The notes: generated from the sequence alone by a model not told the origin. Positions 48,613-57,077 are shown, counted from the stretch's first letter. The stretch: 64,000 nt of DNA from DATAAZ01 sp036259875 (GCA_036259875.1 DATAAZ010000041.1:55170-119169); one strand, 5' to 3'. Program-made: numbers and translations.

Positions 48613-50033
48613 CTGAGCCGCCCCGGGACGTAATCGAAGGCGAGCGCGCGCTCGAGCGCGTGGCCGACGCGGAAGAGGAGGTTCTCCGAGAACTGCGGGC
48701 CGATCAGCTGGAGGCCGACCGGAAGCTCGTCGCTCAGGCCGCACGGGATCGAGAGACCGGGCAGGCCGGCCATGTTCGGTGGGATGGTGAGGACGTCCGA
48801 GAGGTACATGGCGAGCGGGTTCTCCGCCCGCTCGCCGAGCCGGAATGCGACCGTCGGCGACGTGGGGCCGACGAGAACGTCGAAGTCCTCGAACGCGGTC
48901 GCGAACTCCTCCTTGATGACCGTCCGGACCCTCTGCGCCTGGCCGTAGTACGCCTCGTAGTAACCGGCGGAGAGCGCGTACGTCCCGAGCATGATTCGCC
49001 GCTTCGGCTCGGCCCCGAACCCTTCCCAGCGCGTGCGCTCGTAGAGCTCCGTGAGGTCGCCGTCGACCGCCGCCCGGTGGCCGTAGCGGACGCCGTCGTA
49101 GCGCGCGAGGTTCGAGCTCGCCTCCGCGGGGGCGATGAGGTAGTAGCACGGCAGGCCGTACTCGACCGAGCGCGGGAGGCTCGTCTCGCCGACCGTCGCG
49201 CCGAGGTCCTCCGCGAGCCGAATCGCCGCCTGGACGCGGGCGGTCACGCCCGGTTCGATCCCCTCGGCCTCGTTCAGCTCGCTCGGGACGCCGATCCGGA
49301 CGCCGTCGAGCGTCTCGGCTTCTGGGATCTCGACCGGGGTGGGCAGCTCGACCGTCGTCGCGTCACACCGGTCGCGCCCCGCGACGATCTCGTAGAGGCG
49401 TGCGCAGTCGCGCACCGTCTTCGTGAGCGGACCGACCTGGTCGAGGCTGGACGCGAACGCGACGATCCCGTAGCGCGAGACCGTCCCGTACGTCGGCCGC
49501 AGGCCGACGACTCCGCACAGCGAGGCAGGCTGCTTCACGGAGCCGCCGGTATCCGTTCCGAGCGCCCAGGGCGCGAGCCCGGCCGCGACCGCCGCCGCAG
49601 ACCCGCCCGACGAGCCGCCCGGGACGCGCTCGGGGTCCCACGGGTTTCGCGTCGGCCCGTACCCCGAGTTCTCCGTTGACGAGCCCATCGCGAACTCGTC
49701 GAGGTTGGTCTTCCCGAGAAGCGGGAGGCCGGCGTCGCCGCAGCGGGACGCGACCGTCGAGTCAAACACGGGGACGTAGCCCTCGAGGATCAGCGAGCCC
49801 GCCGTCGTCGGGACGCCCTTCGTGGTGATGACGTCCTTGAGCGCGATCGGGACGCCCGTCCCCGGCCCGTTGGCCGTCTCGTTCTCCGCGGCGACGTGCA
49901 GATAGCAGTGAAGCTCGTCGTCGCGCTCGGCGATCGCGGCGCGGTAGGCGTCGGCGAGCTCCGCGGGCGAAACGTCGCCGCGCCCGAGCAGACCGGCGGC
50001 GTCCTCGGCCGTGAGCCGAAGCGTGTCGATCAC
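48609..50033 (-). CDS. gatA: Aspartyl/glutamyl-tRNA amidotransferase subunit A
   Basis: Glutaminase subunit of GatCAB, 474 residues, amidase-signature family. The catalytic Lys is in GVPIALKDVITTKGVPT, and the cis-Ser and nucleophile Ser lie in VPGGSSGGSAAAVAAGLAPW and GTDTGGSVKQPASLCG. The C-terminus has PTSPTVAFRLGER and MAGLPGLSIPCGLSDELPVG. GTG 50033 is chosen for the conserved N-terminus IDTLRLTAEDAAGLL; a GGGGGG ribosome-binding run sits 10 bases upstream, inside the 15-base motif shared with smpB. Confidence 0.97.
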   Translation of the reverse strand: MIDTLRLTAEDAAGLLGRGDVSPAELADAYRAAIAERDDELHCYLHVAAENETANGPGTGVPIALKDVITTKGVPTTAGSLILEGYVPVFDSTVASRCGDAGLPLLGKTNLDEFAMGSSTENSGYGPTRNPWDPERVPGGSSGGSAAAVAAGLAPWALGTDTGGSVKQPASLCGVVGLRPTYGTVSRYGIVAFASSLDQVGPLTKTVRDCARLYEIVAGRDRCDATTVELPTPVEIPEAETLDGVRIGVPSELNEAEGIEPGVTARVQAAIRLAEDLGATVGETSLPRSVEYGLPCYYLIAPAEASSNLARYDGVRYGHRAAVDGDLTELYERTRWEGFGAEPKRRIMLGTYALSAGYYEAYYGQAQRVRTVIKEEFATAFEDFDVLVGPTSPTVAFRLGERAENPLAMYLSDVLTIPPNMAGLPGLSIPCGLSDELPVGLQLIGPQFSENLLFRVGHALERALAFDYVPGRLR

Positions 50034-50045
50034 GAGCCCGTTTCC

Positions 50046-50060
50046 CCCCAGGGGGACCCC
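50046..50060 (-). repeat. Short G/C motif GGGGTCCCCCTGGGG upstream of gatA
   Basis: Same 15 bases and orientation as the motif before smpB (28508-28522). Here it ends 12 bases before the GTG of gatA, in the 127-base gap between gatC and gatA. The gap is unusual, since gatC and gatA normally abut. Confidence 0.4.
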
Positions 50061-50160
50061 CCTGTGCAGCACCCCCGCGGCGAGCGTACTTCGGCTTCGC
50101 TCGTGTGTGGCGGGCAAATTGTGCCGGGCAAGCCGCGGGCGCCTCTCGAAACACGCACGC

Positions 50161-50445
50161 TCATCCGACCGCCGGGACGCGAAACGCGCCGTCCGCCGGG
50201 TCGGGCGCGTTCGCGAGCGCGTCCTCACGCGGAAGCGAGGGGCGCGGCTCGTCCTCGCCCCAGACGTTGACGACGTCGAGCGGGTGCGACGTCGGCTCGA
50301 CATTCGCGAGGTCGAGCTCGCGGACCTTTCCGACCGCCTCGAGGATGGCGCCGAGCTCGTCCCGGACGCGCTCGATCTCATCCTCGGGAATCGCCAGCCG
50401 CGCGAGCCGCGCGACGTGGAGCACGTCGTCTCTCGTGATCGCCAT
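50161..50445 (-). CDS. gatC: Aspartyl/glutamyl-tRNA amidotransferase subunit C
   Basis: 94 residues, the belt-like stabilising subunit: ITRDDVLHVARLARLAIPED, then LGAILEAVGKVRELDLANVE, PTSHPLDVVNVWGEDEPRPS, LPREDALANAPDPADGAF. Full length for GatC. ATG 50445. gatA follows after 127 bases on the same strand. Confidence 0.95.
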   Translation of the reverse strand: MAITRDDVLHVARLARLAIPEDEIERVRDELGAILEAVGKVRELDLANVEPTSHPLDVVNVWGEDEPRPSLPREDALANAPDPADGAFRVPAVG

Positions 50446-50476
50446 TTCGGTTCAGTCTAGGTGCGACTTCTCCCTC

Positions 50477-50508
50477 AAAAACGACGGGCCCCGTCTCCGG
50501 AGCCCGTC
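50477..50508 (-). terminator. Intrinsic terminator downstream of cspA
   Basis: On the minus strand GACGGGC, a 12-base loop and GCCCGTC, then GTTTTTG. The stem is at 50483-50489 and 50502-50508 and the U-run is at 50477-50481. It ends the cspA transcript just upstream of gatC. Confidence 0.85.
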
Positions 50509-50531
50509 AAGCCGGTTCTGGACGCGAGCCC

Positions 50532-50732
50532 CTACAACGCGCGTACGTTGGTCGCCTGGAGGCCCTTCGGCCCCTGCTCGACCTCGAACTCGACCCGCTG
50601 CCCCTCTTGGAGCGAGCGATAGCCCTCCATCTCGATCTTCGAATGGTGGACGAAGACGTCGTCTCCGTCCGCCCGCGAGATGAAGCCGTAGCCCTTCTCG
50701 CTCGAGAACCACTTGACGGTGCCCTCTGCCAA
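50532..50732 (-). CDS. Cold-shock protein
   Basis: 66 residues, single OB-fold RNA chaperone: GTVKWFSSEKGYGFISRADG (RNP1), DDVFVHHSKIEMEGYRSLQ (RNP2) and GQRVEFEVEQGPKGLQATNV. Full length for CspA-type proteins. AGGAGG lies eight bases before ATG 50732. Monocistronic, with its own terminator at 50477-50508. Confidence 0.97.
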   Translation of the reverse strand: MAEGTVKWFSSEKGYGFISRADGDDVFVHHSKIEMEGYRSLQEGQRVEFEVEQGPKGLQATNVRAL

Positions 50733-50807
50733 GACTCCTCCTTCACAAACGAACGACGGCCCGGCAGCGAGCCGTCGTCATGATGCAACGTGCGGCGACT
50801 GTAGCGC

Positions 50808-51665
50808 CTACGCCAATGGGTGTGCAAGCGCCCGCGCCTGGTAGCGCGCCGCCGTAACCGTGTTTCGAAGGAGCATCGCGATCGTCATCGGCCCGACTCC
50901 GCCGGGAACGGGCGTGAGAAGCCCAGCCACCTCGCGGACGTCCGCGTCGACGTCCCCCACGAGCTTCCCCTCGTCGCGATTGATACCGACATCGATGACG
51001 GTCGCTCCAGGCTTCACCATCGCCGCGGTCACCATCCGGGCGCGGCCGACCGCGGCCACGATCACGTCCGCCTCGCACGCGAGCGCATCGAGCCCGCGAG
51101 TGCGGCTGTGCGCGACCGTCACGGTCGCGTGCTCGGCGAGAAGAAGGAAGGCAACCGGCTTGCCGACGATGTTCGAGCGACCGATCACGAGCGCACGGGC
51201 GCCGCGAAGCTCGACGTCGTATTCGCGGAGCAGCTCCATGATCCCCGCGGGGGTCGCCGGTACCAGCCCGGGTCGTCCCTGCACGAGGAGGCCCGCGTTG
51301 ACGGGATGGAAGCCGTCCACGTCCTTCAACGGGTCGATCGAGCGAATGACGCGGTCCTCGTCGATCTGCGGCGGGAGCGGAAGCTGGACGAGGATCCCCG
51401 TCACCCGCGCGTCCGCGTTGAGCTCCGAGACGAGCGCGAGCAGCTCTTCCTCGGACGTCTCGACCGGGAGCTCGTGGTGGAACGGCTCGATCCCGGCCTC
51501 GCGGCACGCCTCTTCCTTCCGACTCACGTAGAGCGCCGACGCGGTGTCCTCGCCGACGAGGACGGTCGCAAGCCCGACCGCCTGCCCGAGCGCGGCCACG
51601 TCGCGCGCGACGTCGCCACGGATGCGCCCCGCGAGCGCGCGCCCGTCCATGAGCGTGGTGGCCAC
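50808..51665 (-). CDS. folD: Bifunctional methylenetetrahydrofolate dehydrogenase/cyclohydrolase
   Basis: Interconverts 5,10-methylene-, methenyl- and 10-formyl-tetrahydrofolate. 285 residues; Tyr/Lys of the active site in ASALYVSRKEEACREAGIE, GILVQLPLPPQIDEDRVIRS, DPLKDVDGFHPVNAGLL, PATPAGIMELLREYDVELRG, the NADP loop VIGRSNIVGKPVAFLLL and TPVPGGVGPMTIAMLLRNTV. ATG 51665. Adjacent genes are unrelated. Confidence 0.97.
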   Translation of the reverse strand: MATTLMDGRALAGRIRGDVARDVAALGQAVGLATVLVGEDTASALYVSRKEEACREAGIEPFHHELPVETSEEELLALVSELNADARVTGILVQLPLPPQIDEDRVIRSIDPLKDVDGFHPVNAGLLVQGRPGLVPATPAGIMELLREYDVELRGARALVIGRSNIVGKPVAFLLLAEHATVTVAHSRTRGLDALACEADVIVAAVGRARMVTAAMVKPGATVIDVGINRDEGKLVGDVDADVREVAGLLTPVPGGVGPMTIAMLLRNTVTAARYQARALAHPLA

Positions 51666-51686
51666 GGCCGCGGACCCTAGCGAGCC

Positions 51687-52007
51687 ATGTCACCCGAAAG
51701 GCGGATCGCAAGGCGAGGCGGCGAACTCGATAAGAGCGAAATGGGCCGGTGTGACGGCTACTACAGGCTCGAGAACCGTCGCTGTGACCGAGACGGAGAA
51801 GACGTCGTGCGCGCTTGCGACGGCGAGCGCTACCTCGTCTGCGCATATCACCGGCGCCAGGCGTGGACGACCGACGTGGCGCGATGGGAAGGCGAGACCG
51901 GCCTCCGCGCGTCGCGACGCGACGCCGCTTCGCGCACGTCGCCGCAAGCGGCGCTCGCTCGCCTGGGCGTAGCCCGACAGTCGACGACGCTCCTCGAAAG
52001 CTCGTAA
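51687..52007 (+). CDS. Hypothetical protein with possible zinc-binding cysteines
   Basis: 106 residues. CDGYYRLENRRCDRDGED, then ACDGERYLVCAYHRRQAW gives four Cys and one His spaced like a small zinc-binding knuckle. The rest is Arg/Ser-rich. Starts 22 bases from the divergent folD start. No family recognised. Confidence 0.5.
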   Translation: MSPERRIARRGGELDKSEMGRCDGYYRLENRRCDRDGEDVVRACDGERYLVCAYHRRQAWTTDVARWEGETGLRASRRDAASRTSPQAALARLGVARQSTTLLESS

Positions 52008-52189
52008 TTCAGCCCGCCTAGCAGTTAGCCTGGTCGGCGTCGCAACTCCCGACATCCGCGTCCTCCCCCTCGAGCGCGCCGCGCTCGCGCAACCCCGCGT
52101 CGTACGTCAGGTTTCCTGCCGCGAGACGAGGGGCATCGGTCGTAGTAGGCGCCGCAGTCAGCGGCTTCGAACCGAGGGAGGGTCAAGGG

Positions 52190-52456
52190 ATGAAGGTTGC
52201 TCTACTGCTGAAACGACTCGGCCTGACGAGCACGCTCTTGCACAGCATGGGAGCGGCGTCGATCGCCGGGAGCCTGTCGCTGTGGGGACGCTCGGCTGCC
52301 GTTACGGATAAGGACGCGAAGGCTCGCGCCGAGCGTCTCGCCATCTTCGTCGGCCTCTGGCCGCCGACGTTCTTCCTTCTCGGCAAGGTCTTGCAGGACC
52401 TGGAGGCGACTCCGGACGAGCAGGTCGAGCGAGCGCGGATGCAGGTCGCGGCTTAG
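52190..52456 (+). CDS. Small membrane-associated hypothetical protein
   Basis: 88 residues; ATG 52190 preceded by GAGGGAGGGTCAAGGG. One or two hydrophobic segments (LGLTSTLLHSMGAASIAGSL and AIFVGLWPPTFFLLGKVL) separated by a charged stretch (TDKDAKARAER). No known family. The good ribosome-binding site supports expression. Confidence 0.6.
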   Translation: MKVALLLKRLGLTSTLLHSMGAASIAGSLSLWGRSAAVTDKDAKARAERLAIFVGLWPPTFFLLGKVLQDLEATPDEQVERARMQVAA

Positions 52457-52657
52457 GGAAAGCGAGGATCGAGCCGGGCGGTGATTTCCTGGCCGCTCCG
52501 TTCGTAGCGGCTGGATTCCCGATCAAGGGGCGCAGGCGACCGCCACATCGTCGCTTGCGTCGCTTGCGGCCTTTCGTTTCGCCGCGTGCTAGTGACGGCG
52601 TCGCGGCGGCGGCAAAACGCGCTCACGTCTCGACGCGTGCGTGATCCCGACCAAGCG

Positions 52658-53071
52658 ATGACCGCGAACGCCGACGTCGTCCGCCGTCGCTACGCCGCCC
52701 GCGCGGCAGGCGACTTCGACGGAGTCGCGCGGCTGCTCGCCGACGACGTCGCCTGGCACGAGCCGGGCCAGTTCGACTACTCGGGACACCACTCGGGGAA
52801 GGACGCCGCGCTTGCGCTGCTGCGACGGCTGGCGGCAGCGACCGGCGATACCTTCACCCTCGCGCCCGGCGAGGTGGTGACGACGCGCGAGTACGCGGTC
52901 ACGATCGTCCGTTGGTCGGCCGAGCGCGACGGCAAGCGCGCAGAGGGCGACGAGGTTGCCGTCTACCGCCTCCACGGCGGGCAGGTCAGCGAGGCTTGGT
53001 GCTTCCCCGAGATCAGCGACGCCGCCGAGCACGACGCCGTCTTCACGTTGGCCGGGACGGAGCTGCGCTAG
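52658..53071 (+). CDS. NTF2/SnoaL-like protein
   Basis: 137 residues: MTANADVVRRRYAARAAGDF, DGVARLLADDVAWHEPGQFD, YSGHHSGKDAALALLRRLAA, ITIV-like strands (YAVTIVRWSAERDGKRAEGD) and EVAVYRLHGGQVSEAWCFPE. It is a typical SnoaL_2/ketosteroid-isomerase-like fold. The longer frame beginning at 52586 adds an unrelated Arg-rich stretch, so ATG 52658 is preferred. Function unknown. Confidence 0.75.
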   Translation: MTANADVVRRRYAARAAGDFDGVARLLADDVAWHEPGQFDYSGHHSGKDAALALLRRLAAATGDTFTLAPGEVVTTREYAVTIVRWSAERDGKRAEGDEVAVYRLHGGQVSEAWCFPEISDAAEHDAVFTLAGTELR

Positions 53072-53323
53072 GAGCCTGGCCCGCTACGACGACATCGAAG
53101 ACCGAGGGTCGGTTTTGAGGAACCGCCTGCCGAACCCTCCTGACCGTGGGTTTTTAAGGCGTGCGGCAGAGCCAGGGAACTCGCGAAGAGGGCGGGGCCG
53201 CGGGGCAGTCCGGCCGGCAAAGTCAGTCCTCGCCACTGGCGCATTCAGTGGCGAATACGGCCAAGGCCTGCAAATGAGGGGTTCTACGCAGTCTCAAAAC
53301 CCTTTCGAGGTCATTGGCGGATC

Positions 53324-53348
53324 GAGGGTTCGAATCCCTCCTCCTCCG
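53324..53348 (+). repeat. tRNA-Ser-like 3' fragment (possible attachment-site remnant)
   Basis: GAGGG TTCGAAT CCCTC is a perfect T-arm, followed by CTCCTCC and G, the 3' acceptor strand and discriminator of a serine tRNA. The matching 5' strand GGAGGAG, D-arm and anticodon arm are absent in the 90 bases upstream, so this is a fragment. The surrounding 350 bases (53072-53422) hold no gene. It marks the left edge of the hydroxyacid cluster. Confidence 0.8.
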
Positions 53349-53422
53349 CTATCCCCTGCTGCAGCCGAAGCCAAGGCCGGGTTCGCGAGTGCGCCTCACC
53401 GATGTTGTAGCGTCGGCGCCCG

Positions 53423-54715
53423 ATGGTGTGCTGCCACTCCGTCCCGCTCGAGGGGCGCGAATCAACATTCTCGGTGGATCGGAACCCGATCACCTTCGGT
53501 CGCGGCGCGCTCGAGGAGCTCGGGCCGTGGGCGAGGGCACTCGAGCTCTCGCGGATCGCCGTCCTGACGGACCCCTGGGTCAGGGAGCTCGAGCAGTTCG
53601 ACGGCGCGCTCTCCTCGCTTCGCGCGGCCGGCGTCGACGTCGCCGTCTACGACGAGGTGAAGGTCGAGCCGACCGATCGCTCCTTCCTGGACGCGGCGCG
53701 GTTCGCAGTCGAGGCGAGGGCGGACGGCTTCGTGTCGATCGGTGGAGGCTCGGTCATCGACACGACCAAGGCCGCGAACCTCTATGCCACCCACCCGGCC
53801 GAGCTCCTCACCTACGTGAACGCGCCGATCGGCGAGGGGCGTCCGGTCCCCGGACCGCTCAGGCCCCACCTCGCCTGTCCGACCACGTCCGGCACCGGCA
53901 GCGAGTGCACCGGGATCGCGATCTTCGATCTGCTCTCGAAGAAGGCGAAGACGGGAATCGCCGATCGCCACCTGGTCCCCACGCGCGCGTTGATCGATCC
54001 CAACACGACGGAGACGCTCCCCGGCGCCGTGGTAGCGGCGAGCGGGTTCGACGTGCTCTCCCATGCGCTCGAGTCGTTCACCGCGCACCCGTTCACCGCT
54101 AGGGGCAAGACGGCTGCGCAGTCGCGACCGCTGAGCCAGGGTGCGAACCCGTGGAGCGACATCGGCTGCAGGGAGGCGCTCCGGCTCTGCGGCCGGTATC
54201 TCGTCCGAGCGGTGCAGGATCCGTCGGATCGCAAGGCCCGCGAGGACATGATGTGGGCGGCGACACTGGCCGGGATCGCCTTCGGCAATGCGGGCGTCCA
54301 TATCCCCCACGCCATGTCCTATGCGGTCGCCGGACTGGTCGACTCGTTCGTTCCCGACGGCTACCCGCAGAAGGAGCCTCTGGTTCCCCACGGCATGTCC
54401 GTCATCGTCAACGCTCCTGCGGTCTTCCGCCGGATCGCCGCGACGTCGCCGGAGCGCCTCCGCGAGGCGGCCGAGCTCCTCGGCGCCGATGTCCGGGACG
54501 CGGAGCCCGGAGAGGCGATCTCCATCCGGATCGCCGGGATGATGATTGCAACCGGAATGCCGAACGGGATCTCGGGCGTCGGCTACGGGCCGTCGGACGT
54601 CGCGGCGCTCACCGAGGGCTCGATCATTCAGAGACGCCTTCTCGAGAACGCCCCCTTGCCCGTCGACCGCGAGCTCCTCGCCGAGCTCTTCACAGGGTCG
54701 CTCACCTGCTGGTGA
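53423..54715 (+). CDS. Iron-dependent alcohol dehydrogenase, hydroxyacid-oxoacid transhydrogenase type
   Basis: 430 residues, Fe-ADH family. Motifs: DGFVSIGGGSVIDTTKAANL (NAD loop), HLACPTTSGTGSECTGIAIF, SGFDVLSHALESFTAHP, and metal His in GNAGVHIPHAMSYAVAGLV and VPHGMSVIVNAPAVFRRIA. The N-terminal CCHSVPLEGRESTFSVDRNP and the C-terminal order match the ADHFE1 subgroup, which oxidises 4-hydroxybutyrate while reducing 2-oxoglutarate to D-2-hydroxyglutarate. The thioesterase gene follows at once. Confidence 0.9.
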   Translation: MVCCHSVPLEGRESTFSVDRNPITFGRGALEELGPWARALELSRIAVLTDPWVRELEQFDGALSSLRAAGVDVAVYDEVKVEPTDRSFLDAARFAVEARADGFVSIGGGSVIDTTKAANLYATHPAELLTYVNAPIGEGRPVPGPLRPHLACPTTSGTGSECTGIAIFDLLSKKAKTGIADRHLVPTRALIDPNTTETLPGAVVAASGFDVLSHALESFTAHPFTARGKTAAQSRPLSQGANPWSDIGCREALRLCGRYLVRAVQDPSDRKAREDMMWAATLAGIAFGNAGVHIPHAMSYAVAGLVDSFVPDGYPQKEPLVPHGMSVIVNAPAVFRRIAATSPERLREAAELLGADVRDAEPGEAISIRIAGMMIATGMPNGISGVGYGPSDVAALTEGSIIQRRLLENAPLPVDRELLAELFTGSLTCW

Positions 54716-54719
54716 TCCG

Positions 54720-55133
54720 ATGCTCAGAAGCGACTACAAGCACTTCCTGACGGTCGAGACCCGCTGGATGGACAACGACGTCTACGGCCACGTGAACAAC
54801 GTCGTCTACTACTCCTTCTTCGACACCGCGGTGAACCGGTACTTGATCGACGAGGGCGTCCTCGACATCCGGGACGGCGAGACGATCGGGTTCGTGGTCG
54901 AGACCTCGTGCGCGTACGAGAACCCGATCGCGTTTCCGGATCGCGTCACGGCCGGGATTCGGGTGGCGCGAATCGGGACCTCCAGCGTTCGCTACGAGAT
55001 CGGCATCTTCAGGAACGACGACGACGAGTCCTCGGCCCACGGCCACTTCGTCCACGTCTACGTCGACCGCGCCACGAGGCGATCCCGCCCGATCCCGGAA
55101 ACGCTGCGGGCGGCGCTCGACAAGATCACGTAG
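54720..55133 (+). CDS. Acyl-CoA thioesterase, YbgC/4HBT family
   Basis: 137 residues, hot-dog fold: TVETRWMDNDVYGHVNNVVY, YSFFDTAVNRYLIDEGVLDI, FVVETSCAYENPIAFPDRVT, AGIRVARIGTSSVRYEIGIF. The catalytic Asp is in WMDNDVYGHVNN. Starts four bases after the transhydrogenase stop; the two are one operon. It might release a hydroxyacyl from CoA for the first enzyme; substrate is inference. Confidence 0.92.
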   Translation: MLRSDYKHFLTVETRWMDNDVYGHVNNVVYYSFFDTAVNRYLIDEGVLDIRDGETIGFVVETSCAYENPIAFPDRVTAGIRVARIGTSSVRYEIGIFRNDDDESSAHGHFVHVYVDRATRRSRPIPETLRAALDKIT

Positions 55134-55165
55134 AGACGGCGGACGGGCTACGGCGGTGCAGCCCA

Positions 55166-56560
55166 TTAGCCGGAAGCCGGGTCGTGCGCCGGCAGCTTCT
55201 TGCCGGGGTTCAGGAGGCCCTTGGGATCGAATCCCGCCTTGATCTGCCGCTGCAGCGCCGCGACGGGCTCCGACCATTCCGCATACCCGCGCTTCAGAAG
55301 TCCGAGCCCATGCTCGCCCGAGACCGATCCACCGAGCGCGCGGGTAAGCGCGAAGAGCTCGGCGCTCGCCCTGCGCGCCGCCTGCTGACCGGACGTGTCG
55401 TCGCGCGCGACGAGGAACGTCGCGTGGAGGTTGCCGTCGCCCGCGTGCCCCCAGCTCAACCCGATGAGCCCGTGTCGCCGCCCGGCCTCGACCGTCCCGC
55501 GGACGGCGTCGGCGAGCCTCTCGACCGGGACCTCGATGTCCTCGCTGACCTTGCCCCCCTTCGCTCCCGCGACGGCGAGGGAGACGCCGTCCCGCCAGCG
55601 CCACAAGGCATTGCGGTCGGCAACGGTCTCGACGGCCAGCGCACCCTCCTCGAAGATCCGAACGAGGTCGTCCCGCACGCTCGCCGCCTCCGCCTCGCTC
55701 CCGTCCGCCTCGGCCAGGACGGCGAAGGCGGAGCCGTCCGGCACCCGACCGGGGTACGCAGGGGCGGCGAGGCGGAGGGCCCCGTCGTCGAGAAAATCGA
55801 GCGCCGCGGGCATGACGCCGGTCCCGATCACGTTCAAGACGGCCTCGCAGCCGGTCTCGAGATCGGGGAAGAACGCGACCACGGGAATCACCGACTCGGG
55901 AGCCGGAATCAGGCGGAGCCAGGCGCCGGTTACGAGCCCGAGCGTTCCTTCGGAACCGATCAGGAGGCGCTTGAGGTCGAGACCGGCAACGTCCTTGCGG
56001 AGCACGCCGCCGACCCGGACGACGTCCCCGGGAGGGACGACGGCTTCGATCCCGGTAACCCAGGCGCCGGTCGTCCCGTACTTGAATGCATGGGGGCCCC
56101 CGGCGTTCGTGGCGATATTGCCGCCGATGTGAGACTGCTCTGCGGCCCCCGGGTCGGGAGGGAAGAGCAGCCCGTTCTCGCGAGCATGCCTGCGCAGGTC
56201 GGCGGTTCGAACGCCGGCCTCCACCTCGATCCGCCAGAGCTCCGGGACGAAGGCACGGACGGTTTGCAGGCGATCGGTGGAGAGGACGACGCCTCCCTGG
56301 GGCACGGCGCCCCCGGCGAGCCCGGTGCCACCGCCCCGCGGGACGACGGGAACCTCGCGCTCGTAACACCAGGCGAGCGCCGCGGCGGCGGCGTCGGCGC
56401 TCCGAGGAAGCACGATTGCCTCGGCCCAGCCCTCGATCCCGCGCTCCTCGGTGGCGTCGCGAAGGAACTCCGCGGTGGTGCCGGGAAGGACGTCGTCCCG
56501 TCCCAGGAGCGCCGCCAGCCCGTCCTCGATCCGGCGGCGGGGTGACCGTGCGGCTCGCAC
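55166..56560 (-). CDS. FAD-linked D-2-hydroxyacid dehydrogenase (GlcD/D2HGDH-like)
   Basis: 464 residues, vanillyl-alcohol-oxidase family. FAD-binding loop VPVVPRGGGTGLAGGAVPQG, AEQSHIGGNIATNAGGPHAF, DLKRLLIGSEGTLGLVTGAW, and the C-terminal SWGHAGDGNLHATFLVARDD with SVSGEHGLGLLKRGYAEWS and the metal/substrate His. It oxidises glycolate, D-lactate or D-2-hydroxyglutarate. Convergent with the transhydrogenase-thioesterase pair, whose product would be D-2-hydroxyglutarate, so that substrate is favoured by context. Confidence 0.9.
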   Translation of the reverse strand: MRAARSPRRRIEDGLAALLGRDDVLPGTTAEFLRDATEERGIEGWAEAIVLPRSADAAAAALAWCYEREVPVVPRGGGTGLAGGAVPQGGVVLSTDRLQTVRAFVPELWRIEVEAGVRTADLRRHARENGLLFPPDPGAAEQSHIGGNIATNAGGPHAFKYGTTGAWVTGIEAVVPPGDVVRVGGVLRKDVAGLDLKRLLIGSEGTLGLVTGAWLRLIPAPESVIPVVAFFPDLETGCEAVLNVIGTGVMPAALDFLDDGALRLAAPAYPGRVPDGSAFAVLAEADGSEAEAASVRDDLVRIFEEGALAVETVADRNALWRWRDGVSLAVAGAKGGKVSEDIEVPVERLADAVRGTVEAGRRHGLIGLSWGHAGDGNLHATFLVARDDTSGQQAARRASAELFALTRALGGSVSGEHGLGLLKRGYAEWSEPVAALQRQIKAGFDPKGLLNPGKKLPAHDPASG

Positions 56561-56674
56561 CTGCTTGGCCCTCAGACTCCTAAGAGCGAACTCGGCTGCC
56601 GCGGCTCGTCCGCCATTTGACCGGCGGCGGCACCTGGCCTCGAGCGCCTCCTTCGCCGGCGTGAAGACGGCCTT

Positions 56675-56836
56675 TCATCCGCTCGAGGCTTCGCCCTCAC
56701 AAAGCGAGGTCACGACCCCGGGCGCCTCAGCGACGAAGACGCCGATGAGATCCGAGACAAGCGCGCGGACACCGAGCGTCTCCCCGAGCTCGTCGAGCGT
56801 GCTCGCGTCGAGGATCCCGATCCGACACCGGAGCAT
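56675..56836 (-). pseudogene. N-terminal fragment of an Hpt phosphotransfer domain
   Basis: 53 codons from ATG 56836: MLRCRIGILDASTLDELGET, LGVRALVSDLIGVFVAEAPG, VVTSLCEGEASSG then TGA. The spacing of helices and the phrase SDLIGVFVAEAPGVV fit the first half of an Hpt domain; the phospho-acceptor His segment is missing, so the gene is truncated. It lies just outside the tRNA-Cys repeat at 57050. Confidence 0.55.
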
Positions 56837-57049
56837 GAGCGTAGGTACGGCCGGTCGAACATCGATCCGACAACTCTCTCATTGAACACGACCCGCCGCG
56901 AAGCGTTTCACGCGGTGATTCGCCACCCGTGTGGTGAACCGCGGTCTGAGCGCCGCGGGCGGCCTCGCGGCCGACCTGGACGTCATCGAGACGGTGGCTA
57001 AGAATGATTCGGACCGTCCGGCAAGTTTTGCCTGCGAACCCAATTCGAG

Positions 57050-57077
57050 AGGCGCGGAGCGGATTCGAACCGCTGTA
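57050..57077 (-). repeat. tRNA-Cys 3'-end copy (attachment site, outer end)
   Basis: AGGCGCGGAGCGGATTCGAA and CCGCTGTA: identical to 62262-62289, the T-arm and acceptor 3' strand of tRNA-Cys. Beyond base 57077 the sequence no longer matches the tRNA. Confidence 0.92.

Noticed and set aside
53250..53348. Complete tRNA-Ser
   Set aside because: Only the T-arm and 3' acceptor strand are present; no 5' acceptor, D-arm or anticodon arm can be folded.
53311..53493. Minus-strand small protein containing EEEGFEPSIRQ
   Set aside because: This peptide is the well-known artefact of translating a tRNA 3' end (the tRNA-Ser fragment).
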